In this document: positions 51,190 through 60,503 of the stretch, in pieces | Position numbering within the stretch: position 1 is the first letter of the stretch | How the letters are laid out: each line of letters opens with the position of its first letter | Notes under the pieces: generated by a model | What the model was told of the DNA's origin: nothing | Databases searched by the model: none | The model's input: the letters and a program-made list of their open reading frames with translations, nothing else | Source of the DNA: Sulfurimonas sp. | Lineage (GTDB): Bacteria > Campylobacterota > Campylobacteria > Campylobacterales > Sulfurimonadaceae | DNA: 64,000 bases | Direction of reading: 5' to 3' | Assembly: GCF_028714655.1 (NCBI RefSeq) | Contig: NZ_JAQTLY010000005.1 | Span: 100,504 to 164,503, forward strand | Program-made: the position numbers and the translations under genes

Positions 51190-51253
51190 TACTAACTTCA
51201 AATGCTTCTGCTTTGGAGTTTATATAAAAGCCCAATAATACAAAGGCAAAAAA

Positions 51254-52132
51254 ATGAAAAAATTTATAACACTACTAACACTTCTTCCGCTAACTCTGTT
51301 AGCTCATCTCGATATAGCCGTTAGCTACCCCTACATCGGTGCTTTGACGAAAACTATAGGCGGCGAACATATAACTACGACTGTTTTGGCAAAAGGAAAT
51401 TGGGATCCGCACTTTATCATTCCCCGCCCATCACTTATAGCAAAAATGAGAAATGCCGATGCGCTGATTATGAACGGCGGGCAACTAGAAATCGGCTGGC
51501 TGCCTCCGCTAATAAACCGTGCAGGGAATCCAAAAGTAGACACAAATGCTAAAACTTTTCTAAACCTCTCACATCATGTGACACTTCTCAATAAACCAAA
51601 AGAGGTGGATAGAAAAGATGGCGATATTCACCCCGACGGAAACCCGCACTTTCACCTAAATCCGCAAAATATTCTGCTTCTCGCAAACACTATCAAAGAG
51701 TTTTTAATCTCGATAGACACCGAACATAAAGCCATATATGAAAAAAATTACAGTGATTTTTCGACTGTATGGAACCAAAAGATGAAAGTTTGGAGCGAAA
51801 AAATGAAAGAAAAAAAAGGTCTAAAAGTTATCCAGTTTCATGACAATTTAGCCTATTTTAACAATGCGTACGGACTGACAAATATCGGTACTATTGAGCC
51901 GCTTCCGGGAATTCCGCCATCTTCCAAACATACGATTGAGATAATAGAACTTATAAAAAAAGAGAATCCTTGCTGCATTTTGCATGATGTTTACCACTCA
52001 ACAAAAACAGCCGAATTTATATCCGAAAAAACCGGTATAAAAGTGGTTTTAATGCCTCACGATATTGAAGCATTGGAAAATATTAGCGATTTAAGTTCGT
52101 TATTTGACCATCTGACAAGTGCAATAAAATGA
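51254..52132 (+). CDS. Metal ABC transporter substrate-binding protein, ZnuA-like
   Basis: The 292-residue protein has a signal peptide (KKFITLLTLLPLTLLA) and the cluster A-1 pattern of zinc/manganese binding proteins: VSYPYIGALTKTIGG, WDPHFIIPRPSLIAKM with the first His ligand, HPDGNPHFHLNP with the second, an Glu/His region near IEPLPGIPPSSKHT, and PHDIEALE. Zinc is favoured over manganese by the His-rich loop and neighbours. It overlaps the permease gene by four bases. AAAGGC precedes the ATG. Confidence 0.86.
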   Translation: MKKFITLLTLLPLTLLAHLDIAVSYPYIGALTKTIGGEHITTTVLAKGNWDPHFIIPRPSLIAKMRNADALIMNGGQLEIGWLPPLINRAGNPKVDTNAKTFLNLSHHVTLLNKPKEVDRKDGDIHPDGNPHFHLNPQNILLLANTIKEFLISIDTEHKAIYEKNYSDFSTVWNQKMKVWSEKMKEKKGLKVIQFHDNLAYFNNAYGLTNIGTIEPLPGIPPSSKHTIEIIELIKKENPCCILHDVYHSTKTAEFISEKTGIKVVLMPHDIEALENISDLSSLFDHLTSAIK

Positions 52133-52869
52133 TAGATATTTTACTTACTCCCATAGCCTTGATTGTTATTTTAGTTATGCTTCACTCCTACTTCGGTATG
52201 GAGATTTTAAAACGCGGTATCATCTTTACGGATCTTGCAATTGCGCAGTTTGCCGCACTCGGTTCATCTGTCAGCCTTGGCTATTTTCATGAAGAGTATT
52301 TCTACGCCTTGACTTTGGGTTTTGCAATTTTTAGCGCATTTCTTATAGCTTTTGCATCTACAAGAAAACTGCATTTGGAGGCTTTTATAGGCATACTTTA
52401 TGTTTTGGGAGCAAGCGGTATTATGATGGTGCTCTCTCACTCTGCCGAGGGAATGGAACACTTCAAGTCGCTTCTTGCAAGCGATATACTCTTCACGCCT
52501 CCGAGCGAAGTTCTTAAAAGCGGCATTATCTACTCATTTATCGCTCTTGCGTTATACTTTTTATATCCGAAACTCGGCGGTTTTTTAAAAGAGCTTCTCT
52601 TTTTCTCGCTGCTTGGCGTTACCGTCACATCGTCGGTTTCGCTTGCGGGAGTTTTTGTGGTTTTCGTACTTCTTATAGCTCCGCCATTTGTAGCTATTTC
52701 ATTAGGGTTTAAAAGACCTCTGCTTTATAGCTTCTTTTTTGGATGGTTTTTTGGCATAAGTGCAATTATTATCTCCTACTTCTATGACTTGCCCACCGGT
52801 TATAGCGTAGTATTTTTAGGCGCATTTTTAACGGCAGTAGCGGTTTTGGCAACATCAAAAAAGGCTTAG
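52129..52869 (+). CDS. Metal ABC transporter permease, ZnuB-like
   Basis: The 246-residue membrane protein has about seven or eight spans and the ABC-3 family blocks GMEILKRGIIFTDLAIAQFAALGSS and LLIAPPFVAISLGF. It forms the inner-membrane channel for the ZnuA-like partner, whose gene overlaps it. No ATPase gene lies in this cluster; the ATP-binding subunit must be encoded elsewhere. Confidence 0.87.
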   Translation: MIDILLTPIALIVILVMLHSYFGMEILKRGIIFTDLAIAQFAALGSSVSLGYFHEEYFYALTLGFAIFSAFLIAFASTRKLHLEAFIGILYVLGASGIMMVLSHSAEGMEHFKSLLASDILFTPPSEVLKSGIIYSFIALALYFLYPKLGGFLKELLFFSLLGVTVTSSVSLAGVFVVFVLLIAPPFVAISLGFKRPLLYSFFFGWFFGISAIIISYFYDLPTGYSVVFLGAFLTAVAVLATSKKA

Positions 52870-52871
52870 GT

Positions 52872-53180
52872 GTGAATTATCCAAACGAATGGAATCAGAG
52901 AGAATTTCTGCAAAACAAAAAGAGACTTGAAGCTGAGGGCGTAAAAGTTCTGCTAATTGACACTATTTTATCGCCGATTGAAAATACCGATACGATGGTT
53001 TATAACCCTTATGAACTGCAAAATGAACCTCAGGGAAGCGTTTTTGTTTTTTACTGCGACAGTGGAAAAAGCACGCTAGAGAGGCTTAAAGAGTACAAAA
53101 AAAAATTTCCTCTGCACCACTGCATTTCACTAAAGGGCGGTAGAGGTTATTGGCGTATAAATATGGCGGTTTTTTTATGA
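52872..53180 (+). CDS. Rhodanese-like domain protein, 102 aa
   Basis: The 102-residue cytoplasmic protein begins at GTG 52872, three bases after the permease gene. FVFYCDSGKSTLERLKEYKKKF contains a rhodanese-type active loop with the Cys near residue 56 (CxSGKST), followed by HHCISLKGGRGYWR. It may move sulfur or only bind oxyanions. The last base triplet overlaps the next gene's start (ATGA), so the two are coupled. Confidence 0.7.
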   Translation: MNYPNEWNQREFLQNKKRLEAEGVKVLLIDTILSPIENTDTMVYNPYELQNEPQGSVFVFYCDSGKSTLERLKEYKKKFPLHHCISLKGGRGYWRINMAVFL

Positions 53181-53503
53181 TTGAACTTGAAGAACATCTA
53201 AATAACTTCATCCAAAATCTGCGTGATGAAAAATTTTATGATGCGCATGATGATTTGGAGTCCATCTGGTTTGCTCGAAGATTTGAAGAGTCCGACGAGA
53301 TAAAACTGTTAAAAGGTTTCATAAATGCCTCCGTTAGTTTTGAACTCCTAAAAAGAGGCAAAGCCGAACCCTCCCAAAAAGTTTGGAAAAATTATCTAAA
53401 ATACAGAGATTTGGTTCACTCCGTAAACTCTCCTTATATCGATAAATATTATCAAATAATAGAAGAGATAGAGAGAATCAAGAAGAGTTTTATAAACTTA
53501 TAG
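53177..53503 (+). CDS. DUF309-family protein
   Basis: I start the 108-residue protein at ATG 53177 (MIELEEHLNNFIQ), overlapping the preceding stop by four bases; an upstream frame reads into that gene. FYDAHDDLESIWFARR is the DUF309 signature (HDxLExxW), and the protein is all-helical. No activity is established for this family. It ends the metal-cluster operon. Confidence 0.82.
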   Translation: MIELEEHLNNFIQNLRDEKFYDAHDDLESIWFARRFEESDEIKLLKGFINASVSFELLKRGKAEPSQKVWKNYLKYRDLVHSVNSPYIDKYYQIIEEIERIKKSFINL

Positions 53504-53504
53504 G

Positions 53505-53510
53505 TAAAAT
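53505..53510 (+). promoter_or_regulatory. -10 box for a leaderless DUF481 gene
   Basis: TAAAAT directly after the DUF309 stop ends seven bases before the ATG at 53518, with no Shine-Dalgarno in between. Confidence 0.35.
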
Positions 53511-53517
53511 TCTATCT

Positions 53518-54270
53518 ATGAAAACACCTATATTAATCACGCTTTTATCGGCACAATCCCTTTTTGCGTTAGTATCAATTATCCCTGTTGAGATAGGAAA
53601 GGAAGTCGGCTTTTCTAATATAGCCGAGGCTTCGCTTGAAACAACAAGAGGAAACAGCGATACGGACAGCTACAAAGCCTCCTACAGATCAACCTACGAC
53701 AACGGAGAGAGCTTTGTTACATGGGCAGAGGCATCCGGCGCATACGGCAAAGCCAACGGAGATGAAAACACAAATAAAGTTTTTGCACATGCAAGATATA
53801 TACATGCAGTTACCAGAGAATCCGTAAGAGCCGAAGTATTTACACAATACCAAAACGATATGTTTATGAATATCAAAAACAAGGTTTTATACGGAACGGG
53901 TGCCAGATTTAAAATTTTGGATGAAGCGCGTGATGCCAGAGGTTATATCGGTCTTGGCGTTTTTCGTGAGAATATAGATTATAGAAATCCGACTATCAAT
54001 CCGTCTGAAAAAAATATAAGATTAAACTCATATTTTTCTTACTCTATTGATTTAAATAACAAAACATCCGTTGCTTACACTCTCTACTTCCAGCCCAAAG
54101 TCGATAATATCGGCGATAATATTCAATTGCATGAGTTTGAATTAAAGGTCAATGTATATAGAGATATATTTTTAAAATTTAACATCGACTATACTATGGA
54201 CAGCGAGCCTCCTATAGGCATTAAACGATATGATTTTACTCAAAATACCTCTTTTGTTGTAAAATTCTAG
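53518..54270 (+). CDS. DUF481-family outer-membrane protein
   Basis: The 250-residue protein has a signal peptide (LITLLSAQSLFA) and the DUF481 (YdiY) pattern: FSNIAEASLETTRGNSDTDSYKAS, RYIHAVTRESVRAEVFTQYQND, and a C-terminal strand TQNTSFVVKF with terminal Phe. It should be a small barrel in the outer membrane; the function of the family is not known. It is separated from the metal cluster by 14 bases. Confidence 0.85.
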   Translation: MKTPILITLLSAQSLFALVSIIPVEIGKEVGFSNIAEASLETTRGNSDTDSYKASYRSTYDNGESFVTWAEASGAYGKANGDENTNKVFAHARYIHAVTRESVRAEVFTQYQNDMFMNIKNKVLYGTGARFKILDEARDARGYIGLGVFRENIDYRNPTINPSEKNIRLNSYFSYSIDLNNKTSVAYTLYFQPKVDNIGDNIQLHEFELKVNVYRDIFLKFNIDYTMDSEPPIGIKRYDFTQNTSFVVKF

Positions 54271-54339
54271 TCACTATTTTAAAACGCCAACGAAGCAAAG
54301 TCCATTTTGCGTTTTAAATGCGTTATAAAAGGATAAAAA

Positions 54340-55149
54340 ATGGAAATATCAAAGTACGCTGATTTAGCGATTATGTATATAAGTGAGTACGGACTAAAGA
54401 TTATTGTATCAATAGCTATCTTTATTATAGGTAAAATAGTTGCCAGAAAAGCTACGGCACTCCTAAAAACACTTATGCATAAAGCAAAAGTCGATAACAC
54501 TTTGGTTGAATTTCTATCAAATGTTATCTATTTTGTACTGCTCATAGTCGTTGTTTTAGCATCTTTAAATACACTGGGTATAAACACTACATCATTTTTA
54601 GCGGTATTCGGTGCGGCTTCTTTAGCGGTAGGTCTGGCACTCAAAGATTCACTCTCAAATATCGGTGCAGCCGTACTTATAATCATATTTCGCCCGTTTG
54701 AAGTCGGGGATTCCATAGAAGCAGCCGGAGCTTCAGGTAAAGTTGAAGAGATAAATCTTTTCTCAACCGTTATGGTCACACCCGACAATAAAACCACAAC
54801 CATTCCAAACTCCAAAATTATAAGCAGCAATATCACAAACTACTCAAGCAAGCCTATGCGCCGTATAGATCTTACTTTTAACATAAACTATAATGACGAT
54901 TTAAAACTTGCAAAAGAGATAATGATGCAGGTTTTAAAAGAAGACGGCAGAATCCTGGAAGAACCGGCTCCGATGGTAGCAGTCGGCGAACTTAAAGATA
55001 GCAGCATAAATTTCGTATTTCGCGTTTGGGTAAAAACGGAACAATATTGGGATGTTCATTTTGATATGCTAGAGAAAGTTAAGCTTGCATTTGATGAAAA
55101 AGGGATTTCTATACCACAGCAGCAGATGAATATTCATATAAGCAAATAA
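54340..55149 (+). CDS. mscS: Small-conductance mechanosensitive channel MscS family
   Basis: The 269-residue protein has three membrane spans, with TM3 rich in Gly and Ala (TTSFLAVFGAASLAVGLALKDSLSNIGAAV by its key blocks FGAASLAVGLALKDSL), then the beta domain (RPFEVGDSIEAAGASGKVEEI) and a C-terminal alpha/beta part. Near the E. coli MscS length (286). It releases solutes on hypo-osmotic shock. AAGGATA precedes the ATG. Confidence 0.92.
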   Translation: MEISKYADLAIMYISEYGLKIIVSIAIFIIGKIVARKATALLKTLMHKAKVDNTLVEFLSNVIYFVLLIVVVLASLNTLGINTTSFLAVFGAASLAVGLALKDSLSNIGAAVLIIIFRPFEVGDSIEAAGASGKVEEINLFSTVMVTPDNKTTTIPNSKIISSNITNYSSKPMRRIDLTFNINYNDDLKLAKEIMMQVLKEDGRILEEPAPMVAVGELKDSSINFVFRVWVKTEQYWDVHFDMLEKVKLAFDEKGISIPQQQMNIHISK

Positions 55150-55156
55150 CTAAATA

Positions 55157-56260
55157 TTAAGCCTGTTTCTTCGTAATTCCCCAAAGATATAAAAAATAGG
55201 TTGAGACAAGCGCGATAAACGCCGCGCTTAAAAAGAGATATGCAGGATATAGTTCGTAAACATATCCCGCAATTAGAGCGCCCAGAAATGCCCCAAAACC
55301 GTAAGTTATCCCTGAAAAAAGCTGTTGTGCCAAAGATTTATGTTTGTATAGATAAAATAGATAGCTTATAGCGGCAGAGTGAAAAAGTGCGAAACTAAGT
55401 GCATGCAGAGCCTGCGAGAAAAAAAGCAGGGCTATATTATCGGGAAACAAAAATAGCAATAGCCAGCGAAAAGCTGTTACAAAGGTGGTGGCTTGAAGTA
55501 TTAATAGCAGATTTTTGCGAAGAAGAGCGCCTTGAAAATAGAGCATAAATATCTCAACGACTACTCCGAAACTCCATAAATATATCGCTATGTCCAAACT
55601 CACTTTATGGTCGGTTACATATATGGTAAAAAAGTTATAAAACGAACCGAAACTCACCTGCATAAGCGTAAGTCCGATCCACAATCTCCAATCTTTTAAA
55701 ATGCTTATATCGTTAATCACTTCTTCGCTCTTGTCTAAAAGAGTATCGGCTCGCTTTGCTATGACAAACGCTATCGCCGAAGTTATAAAAGTCAAAACTA
55801 AAAGGTAGACAAGAGCAACAGCGGCGGAACTTAAAAATTTCACTAAAACAAGCGCGACCAAGATAAAACCGACCGAGCCAAAAAGCCTAATCTTGCCGTA
55901 TCTCTCTTTTCCCAGATACTTTAGCGAGATGAGTTCAACATACGGAAGCACTATACTAAGTCCCACGCCTAGGCTTATATTTGAGAAAAGAAGTTTATAA
56001 AAACTATCAAGAGAGAAGTAAAAAGAGACGGTGCTTGCACACATGATAAGAAGAGCCGCATTAAAAGCGCTTCTGTTAATTTTTAACCCTTTTATAAAAG
56101 CAAACGGGACCAAAAACCGTACAAGCGGAGCCGCCGCAAATATGATGCCTATCTCACTGGCTTGATACCCAGCCATGGATAACACTTTGGGTAAAAATAT
56201 TATATAAACACCGATGATAGAGAAGTAAAAAAAGTAAAATATTGCTAGTAAAATTGACAT
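55157..56260 (-). CDS. MFS transporter (MFS_1-like)
   Basis: The 367-residue protein has about 11-12 spans and resembles the nucleoside-symporter/phenylpropionate subgroup (YQASEIGIIFAAAPLVRFLVPF near 32-53; RLFGSVGFILVALVLVKF). Substrate unknown. On the minus strand TATAAT (56266-56271) lies five bases before the ATG with no Shine-Dalgarno, so the mRNA may be leaderless or nearly so. It converges with mscS. Confidence 0.82.
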   Translation of the reverse strand: MSILLAIFYFFYFSIIGVYIIFLPKVLSMAGYQASEIGIIFAAAPLVRFLVPFAFIKGLKINRSAFNAALLIMCASTVSFYFSLDSFYKLLFSNISLGVGLSIVLPYVELISLKYLGKERYGKIRLFGSVGFILVALVLVKFLSSAAVALVYLLVLTFITSAIAFVIAKRADTLLDKSEEVINDISILKDWRLWIGLTLMQVSFGSFYNFFTIYVTDHKVSLDIAIYLWSFGVVVEIFMLYFQGALLRKNLLLILQATTFVTAFRWLLLFLFPDNIALLFFSQALHALSFALFHSAAISYLFYLYKHKSLAQQLFSGITYGFGAFLGALIAGYVYELYPAYLFLSAAFIALVSTYFLYLWGITKKQA

Positions 56261-56356
56261 ATGGAATTATATCTTAAAGATATAAAAGATATCATATAGC
56301 TATTCAAAATAGATAAGACGACAATTTAGCTTATTGCTAAAAAGGGGGAGATTTAC

Positions 56357-56845
56357 ATGCTAAAAGTAATGAAAGATGAAGATTTTATCGTCTCAAAAAC
56401 AGATATAAGAGGGCGCATAACATACTGCAATAAAATTTTTATGGATATGGCAGAGTATACGGAAGAGGAGCTAGTCGGCAAGGCTCACAGCATTATTAGA
56501 CATCCAGATATGCCAAAAGCTGTTTTTAGGTATCTTTGGGAGATGATTCCGAAAAAACAAGAGGTTTTTGCGTATGTTCTAAACAGAGGCAAAAACGGAA
56601 ACGATTATTGGGTTTATGCAAACATAACCGCGACACTTGATGAGAGAGGCAATATCGTCGATTACTATTCAGTAAGAAGAAAACCCAACAGCAAAGCTCT
56701 TGATGTTATCATACCCCTATATAAAAAGATGCTTGAAGCAGAAAAGAGCAACGGAGTTGACGCTTCGTTTAAAATTTTAACAGATATTTTAAAAGATAAA
56801 GGAGTAAGTTACGATGAACTTATTATCTCTCTTCAAAACCAATAA
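56357..56845 (+). CDS. Aer/CetB-like PAS domain protein
   Basis: The 162-residue soluble protein is one PAS domain with a helical tail. [19 protein letters not shown] (47-65) keeps the Arg-His-x-Asp and Trp positions that bind FAD in E. coli Aer. [17 protein letters not shown] follows, as in Aer. It probably senses redox through FAD and signals to a separate receptor, as CetB does with CetA in C. jejuni. It overlaps the chemoreceptor gene by 32 bases. GGGGGAG precedes the ATG. Confidence 0.85.
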   Translation: MLKVMKDEDFIVSKTDIRGRITYCNKIFMDMAEYTEEELVGKAHSIIRHPDMPKAVFRYLWEMIPKKQEVFAYVLNRGKNGNDYWVYANITATLDERGNIVDYYSVRRKPNSKALDVIIPLYKKMLEAEKSNGVDASFKILTDILKDKGVSYDELIISLQNQ

Positions 56846-58133
56846 AAATAAAGAGAAGCATGCTCAAATGCATGATGCAATCATTACCGTCTTAAAAGAT
56901 GCCGCAAACGGAAAACTTAGCGGAAGAATCACCGGCATACCAAACGATAACTCAAAAGAGTCTGCATTTGCTTGGACGATTAACGATGTTCTTGACCAGC
57001 TAGAAGCATTTATGAGGGATGTTGAAACCTCTATAGAGAGTGCTGCGGCAGGCAAAACATACAGAACTACAAATCCACAAGGTCTGCACGGCGCATTTCG
57101 CTCAACTTCGGAAAAACTGAAATTGGCAATCTCCTCGGTTGCAGTCGGATATGAAACAAAAATCAAAGGCGAACTATCGGACAAGCTCAGCACTTTAGGC
57201 GGCGGAATGGCAAGTGCGCTAGAGGTTATACAAAAAGATATTATACTTTCTCAAAACGGTTCTGACGAGATCTCAAAAGTTTCACAAAAAACTGCGGATC
57301 TCTCCTCGGAAAGTCTGCAAAGTGTTCATGAGATTAGCGAGAAATTGGGGATTTTACTTAACTCCATCACATCATCACATGAAATAATCATAAACCTTGA
57401 ACAGAGGTCCCGCGATATCTCAAATGTTGTAGGACTTATCAAAGATATAGCGGATCAGACAAATCTTCTTGCCCTAAACGCTGCCATCGAAGCGGCAAGA
57501 GCAGGCGAACACGGCAGAGGGTTTGCGGTTGTTGCGGATGAGGTAAGAAAACTTGCAGAACGCACTCAAAAAGCAACCCAAGAGATAGAGATAACCATAT
57601 CTACCCTCCAACAGGAAGCCAATGAGATGAGAAGCAGCTCGGATAATATCTCCGAGATTGCAGAGGAGTCAAACAGCGTAATAAACGACTTTCAAAAAAC
57701 ATTTGAGGAGTTAAACTCAAATGCAAACAGATCATCGGAAATCTCCGTTACCATGAACAATCAACTCTTTACGACACTTGTAAAAGTAGACCATATCATA
57801 TACAAATCGACAGCCTACTCGTCTGTGTTAAGTTCTCATAGCGATAAAGCGTTCGTAGATCATAAAAATTGCCGTATGGGCAAATGGTATTTGGGTATCG
57901 GAAAAGATAAGTTCGGACATACGAAATCCTTTGTCGAACTAGATAGTGTACATGCCAAAGTTCACGATTCGGTTTTAAAAAATCAAGAGTTTGTGAAAAA
58001 CGGCACCGTACTAAAAGCAGATCATCCAAAAACAATTTATGAAAACTTTCACGAAATGGAAAACGCTTCGGGCATACTCTTTAAAAAATTAGACGATATG
58101 GTTGAAGAGTATAGGAAAAATAGTAAAAAATAA
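56814..58133 (+). CDS. Soluble methyl-accepting chemotaxis protein with CZB zinc-binding domain
   Basis: The 439-residue protein has no membrane span. A short HAMP-like region (about 15-110) is followed by the signalling hairpin with the tip [19 protein letters not shown] near 238-256. A C-terminal CZB domain (about 325-435) has [11 protein letters not shown] and a later His in [18 protein letters not shown] domains bind zinc through His/Cys and respond to oxidants. With the overlapping PAS gene it forms a two-part energy or redox taxis receptor (inference). GGAG precedes the ATG. Confidence 0.88.
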   Translation: MNLLSLFKTNKNKEKHAQMHDAIITVLKDAANGKLSGRITGIPNDNSKESAFAWTINDVLDQLEAFMRDVETSIESAAAGKTYRTTNPQGLHGAFRSTSEKLKLAISSVAVGYETKIKGELSDKLSTLGGGMASALEVIQKDIILSQNGSDEISKVSQKTADLSSESLQSVHEISEKLGILLNSITSSHEIIINLEQRSRDISNVVGLIKDIADQTNLLALNAAIEAARAGEHGRGFAVVADEVRKLAERTQKATQEIEITISTLQQEANEMRSSSDNISEIAEESNSVINDFQKTFEELNSNANRSSEISVTMNNQLFTTLVKVDHIIYKSTAYSSVLSSHSDKAFVDHKNCRMGKWYLGIGKDKFGHTKSFVELDSVHAKVHDSVLKNQEFVKNGTVLKADHPKTIYENFHEMENASGILFKKLDDMVEEYRKNSKK

Positions 58134-58172
58134 TTATTTACTTACTATTTACTTATAATTAATATAATTTTG

Positions 58173-58271
58173 CATCTCAAATATGTTTAACCCCTTTCGT
58201 ACTTGAGATGGATATAACCTATAAATTATTTTAATTATCCACTCCTTCTCCCCCTTTTGGGTTGGATAATT
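58173..58271. other. Two intergenic stem-loops before the radical SAM gene
   Basis: CATCTCAA...TTGAGATG (58173-58180, 58203-58210) and AATTATCCA...TGGATAATT (58233-58241, 58263-58271) are perfect inverted repeats, the second with an inner CCCC/GGG pairing. They follow the chemoreceptor gene and lie 17 bases before the radical SAM ATG. Either may be a terminator or part of a 5' leader. Confidence 0.5.
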
Positions 58272-58287
58272 ATGTTAAACTTCCATT

Positions 58288-59784
58288 ATGAAAATCATTT
58301 TAACGACTCTAAATTCAAGATTTACACACACTTCAATAGCTCTGAGATATCTCTATGCAAACTTAAAAGAACTGCAAAATGATGCAAAAATCATAGAGTT
58401 TAGCATAAATGATGCCATCCAAACCATAGCCGAAAAACTTCTTATCCACTCCCCGCAAATCATTGGCATCGGTGTTTATATATGGAATGTTTCGCAAGTC
58501 AGCGAACTTATCCACATTATAAAAAAAATCTCCCCAAACACAAAGATAGTTCTCGGCGGTCCGGAAGTATCGCATGAGCCTTTTAGGGTAAATTTGGATA
58601 ACGCCGATTTTATCATTCAGGGCGAAGGGGATGAGGCTTTTTATAGACTCTGCCGTGATATTTTTGATGCCAAACCGTCTAATAGAATTATAAAAATGGG
58701 TATGCCCTCTCTTAAAAACATAGAACTGCCGTATAAATTTTATACGGATGAGGATATAAAAAACCGCTACATCTATGTCGAAGCATCAAGAGGCTGTCCG
58801 TTTGAGTGTGAATTTTGCCTCTCATCTATGGATGAAAAAGTAAGAGCATTTGACATAGAGCTTTTTGTAAAAGAGCTTGAATCTCTATGGAGCAGAGGAG
58901 CAAGAAACTTTAAATTTATAGATAGAACTTTTAATCTCAATATAAAAACCGCAAACATTTTGCTTGACTTTTTTTTGACAAAAGAACCTCCGTATTTTGC
59001 ACATTTTGAAGTCGTACCCGACCATTTCCCAGAATCTCTAAAAGCCAAAATCGCCCTATTTACCGACGGTGCACTGCAACTTGAAATCGGTATACAAACC
59101 CTAAATCCCACTATCGCAAACAACATCTCAAGACCTCTAAAACTGGATAAAATCAAAGAAAATATAGCTTTTTTAGAAAATGAGACAAACGCACACATAC
59201 ATCTTGACCTCATCGTCGGTCTGCCGGGCGAGACGCTAAAGAGTTTTGGAGCAAATCTTGATGAACTTGTGAGTTTAAGCAACTGCGAGATACAAATCGG
59301 CATACTCAAAAAACTCTCCGGAACTTACATAAACCGCCACGACATAGAACACGGTATGATATATAGCGATATTCCGCCCTATGATGTTTTGCAAACTTCA
59401 CAGCTCTCGTTTTTTGAGATTCAAACAATGAAGAGATTTTCAAGATTTTGGGATTTGACTTACAACAGCGGCAACTTTAAAGAGAGCGTAAAGCTGATTT
59501 GGCAAGATGAGAGCGTGTTTGAGAATTTTTACGATTTTAGTTTATGGATATACTCTCAAACGGACTCCACTTGGCAAATCTCGCTTCAAAGGCTTGGCGA
59601 GCTGCTCTTTAGATATCTTTGCGAAGTCAAAAAAACAGATGTTAAGTTTGTCGCAAAAAATATGCTTGAGGATATGATGAGGCTAAAAGGCAGAGTAGTT
59701 CCGAACTACCTTATGCCTTATACTGACAATTTTACGGCAAACAACAAGCAAGGTACATCTGGTTTTAATAAAAGGCAGCAGTAA
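58288..59784 (+). CDS. B12-binding-domain radical SAM protein (DUF4080)
   Basis: The 498-residue protein has an N-terminal Rossmann-like B12-binding domain (about 1-125; NSRFTHTSIALRYL, VLGGPEVSHEP), the radical SAM domain with CPFECEFC at 170-177 holding the three cluster cysteines, and a C-terminal DUF4080 (about 370-498). The DxHxxG cobalamin motif is not evident, so cobalamin use is uncertain. Substrate unknown. Confidence 0.88.
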   Translation: MKIILTTLNSRFTHTSIALRYLYANLKELQNDAKIIEFSINDAIQTIAEKLLIHSPQIIGIGVYIWNVSQVSELIHIIKKISPNTKIVLGGPEVSHEPFRVNLDNADFIIQGEGDEAFYRLCRDIFDAKPSNRIIKMGMPSLKNIELPYKFYTDEDIKNRYIYVEASRGCPFECEFCLSSMDEKVRAFDIELFVKELESLWSRGARNFKFIDRTFNLNIKTANILLDFFLTKEPPYFAHFEVVPDHFPESLKAKIALFTDGALQLEIGIQTLNPTIANNISRPLKLDKIKENIAFLENETNAHIHLDLIVGLPGETLKSFGANLDELVSLSNCEIQIGILKKLSGTYINRHDIEHGMIYSDIPPYDVLQTSQLSFFEIQTMKRFSRFWDLTYNSGNFKESVKLIWQDESVFENFYDFSLWIYSQTDSTWQISLQRLGELLFRYLCEVKKTDVKFVAKNMLEDMMRLKGRVVPNYLMPYTDNFTANNKQGTSGFNKRQQ

Positions 59785-59800
59785 AGTCAGATTTTTTTGA

Positions 59801-59806
59801 TATAAT
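59801..59806 (+). promoter_or_regulatory. lapG promoter, leaderless
   Basis: A T-run followed by GATATAAT gives TATAAT at 59801-59806, and the ATG of lapG starts at 59814 after seven bases. No Shine-Dalgarno exists. The T-rich stretch in place of a -35 is typical of this phylum. Confidence 0.5.
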
Positions 59807-59813
59807 TATCGCT

Positions 59814-60503
59814 ATGCAGAAATTAAAAGTGCTTATATTATTATCACTATTTTTTACTAATATTTTTTTTGCAGATGAACCGTATGTGAGTGAATCGCAA
59901 TTGAATGAAATCGGCGAGAAGTACGATATGGTTGCAAAAAAAAGATTTATCGCTCTTCAGCAAACCCTTGATTCCGTAAAAGAGAAGAGTGACTTAGAAA
60001 AGCTAGAAGCGGTAAACAATTTTTTTAATGAAGTCAGATATGCTTCGGATATGAAAGTTTACGGTAAAAAAGATTATTGGGCTACGCCGTGTGAATTTTT
60101 GTGTAACGATATGGGTGATTGCGAAGATTATGTAATAAGCAAGTATTGCGCCCTAAAATATCTCGGTGTTGATCGAAAAAAACTCTTTTTTACATATGCC
60201 CGCTCCACAAAATACAATGAACTGCACATGGTTCTAACCTACTTTGAGACACCAAAAAGCGAACCGCTTATTTTAGACAACTATAACCGTAAAATATTTC
60301 CCATATCAGAGAGAAAAGATTTAACCTTAGTCGCTTATTTCACAGTAATCCAACTCGAAACACTTCCAAAGTTGCAAATTAAAGATTCAACTCCGATTTA
60401 CAGCTTTAACGGCGATATATTTGATAAAGTAGGCAAAGAGAATGAAAAATCTCACAAAAAATGGGATGAACTAAGACTCAATATACAAAGAAAAAAAATA
60501 TGA
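59814..60503 (+). CDS. lapG: LapG-family periplasmic cysteine protease (BTLCP)
   Basis: The 229-residue protein has a signal peptide (about 20 residues, ending FFA) and the transglutaminase-like triad Cys103 (GDCEDYVISKY), His138 (ELHMVL) and Asp155 (LDNYNRK). LapG cleaves the N-terminus of large surface adhesins to release cells. Its activity is held back by LapD when c-di-GMP is high. The lapD gene overlaps by four bases. No large adhesin lies in the window, so its target is elsewhere. Confidence 0.9.
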   Translation: MQKLKVLILLSLFFTNIFFADEPYVSESQLNEIGEKYDMVAKKRFIALQQTLDSVKEKSDLEKLEAVNNFFNEVRYASDMKVYGKKDYWATPCEFLCNDMGDCEDYVISKYCALKYLGVDRKKLFFTYARSTKYNELHMVLTYFETPKSEPLILDNYNRKIFPISERKDLTLVAYFTVIQLETLPKLQIKDSTPIYSFNGDIFDKVGKENEKSHKKWDELRLNIQRKKI

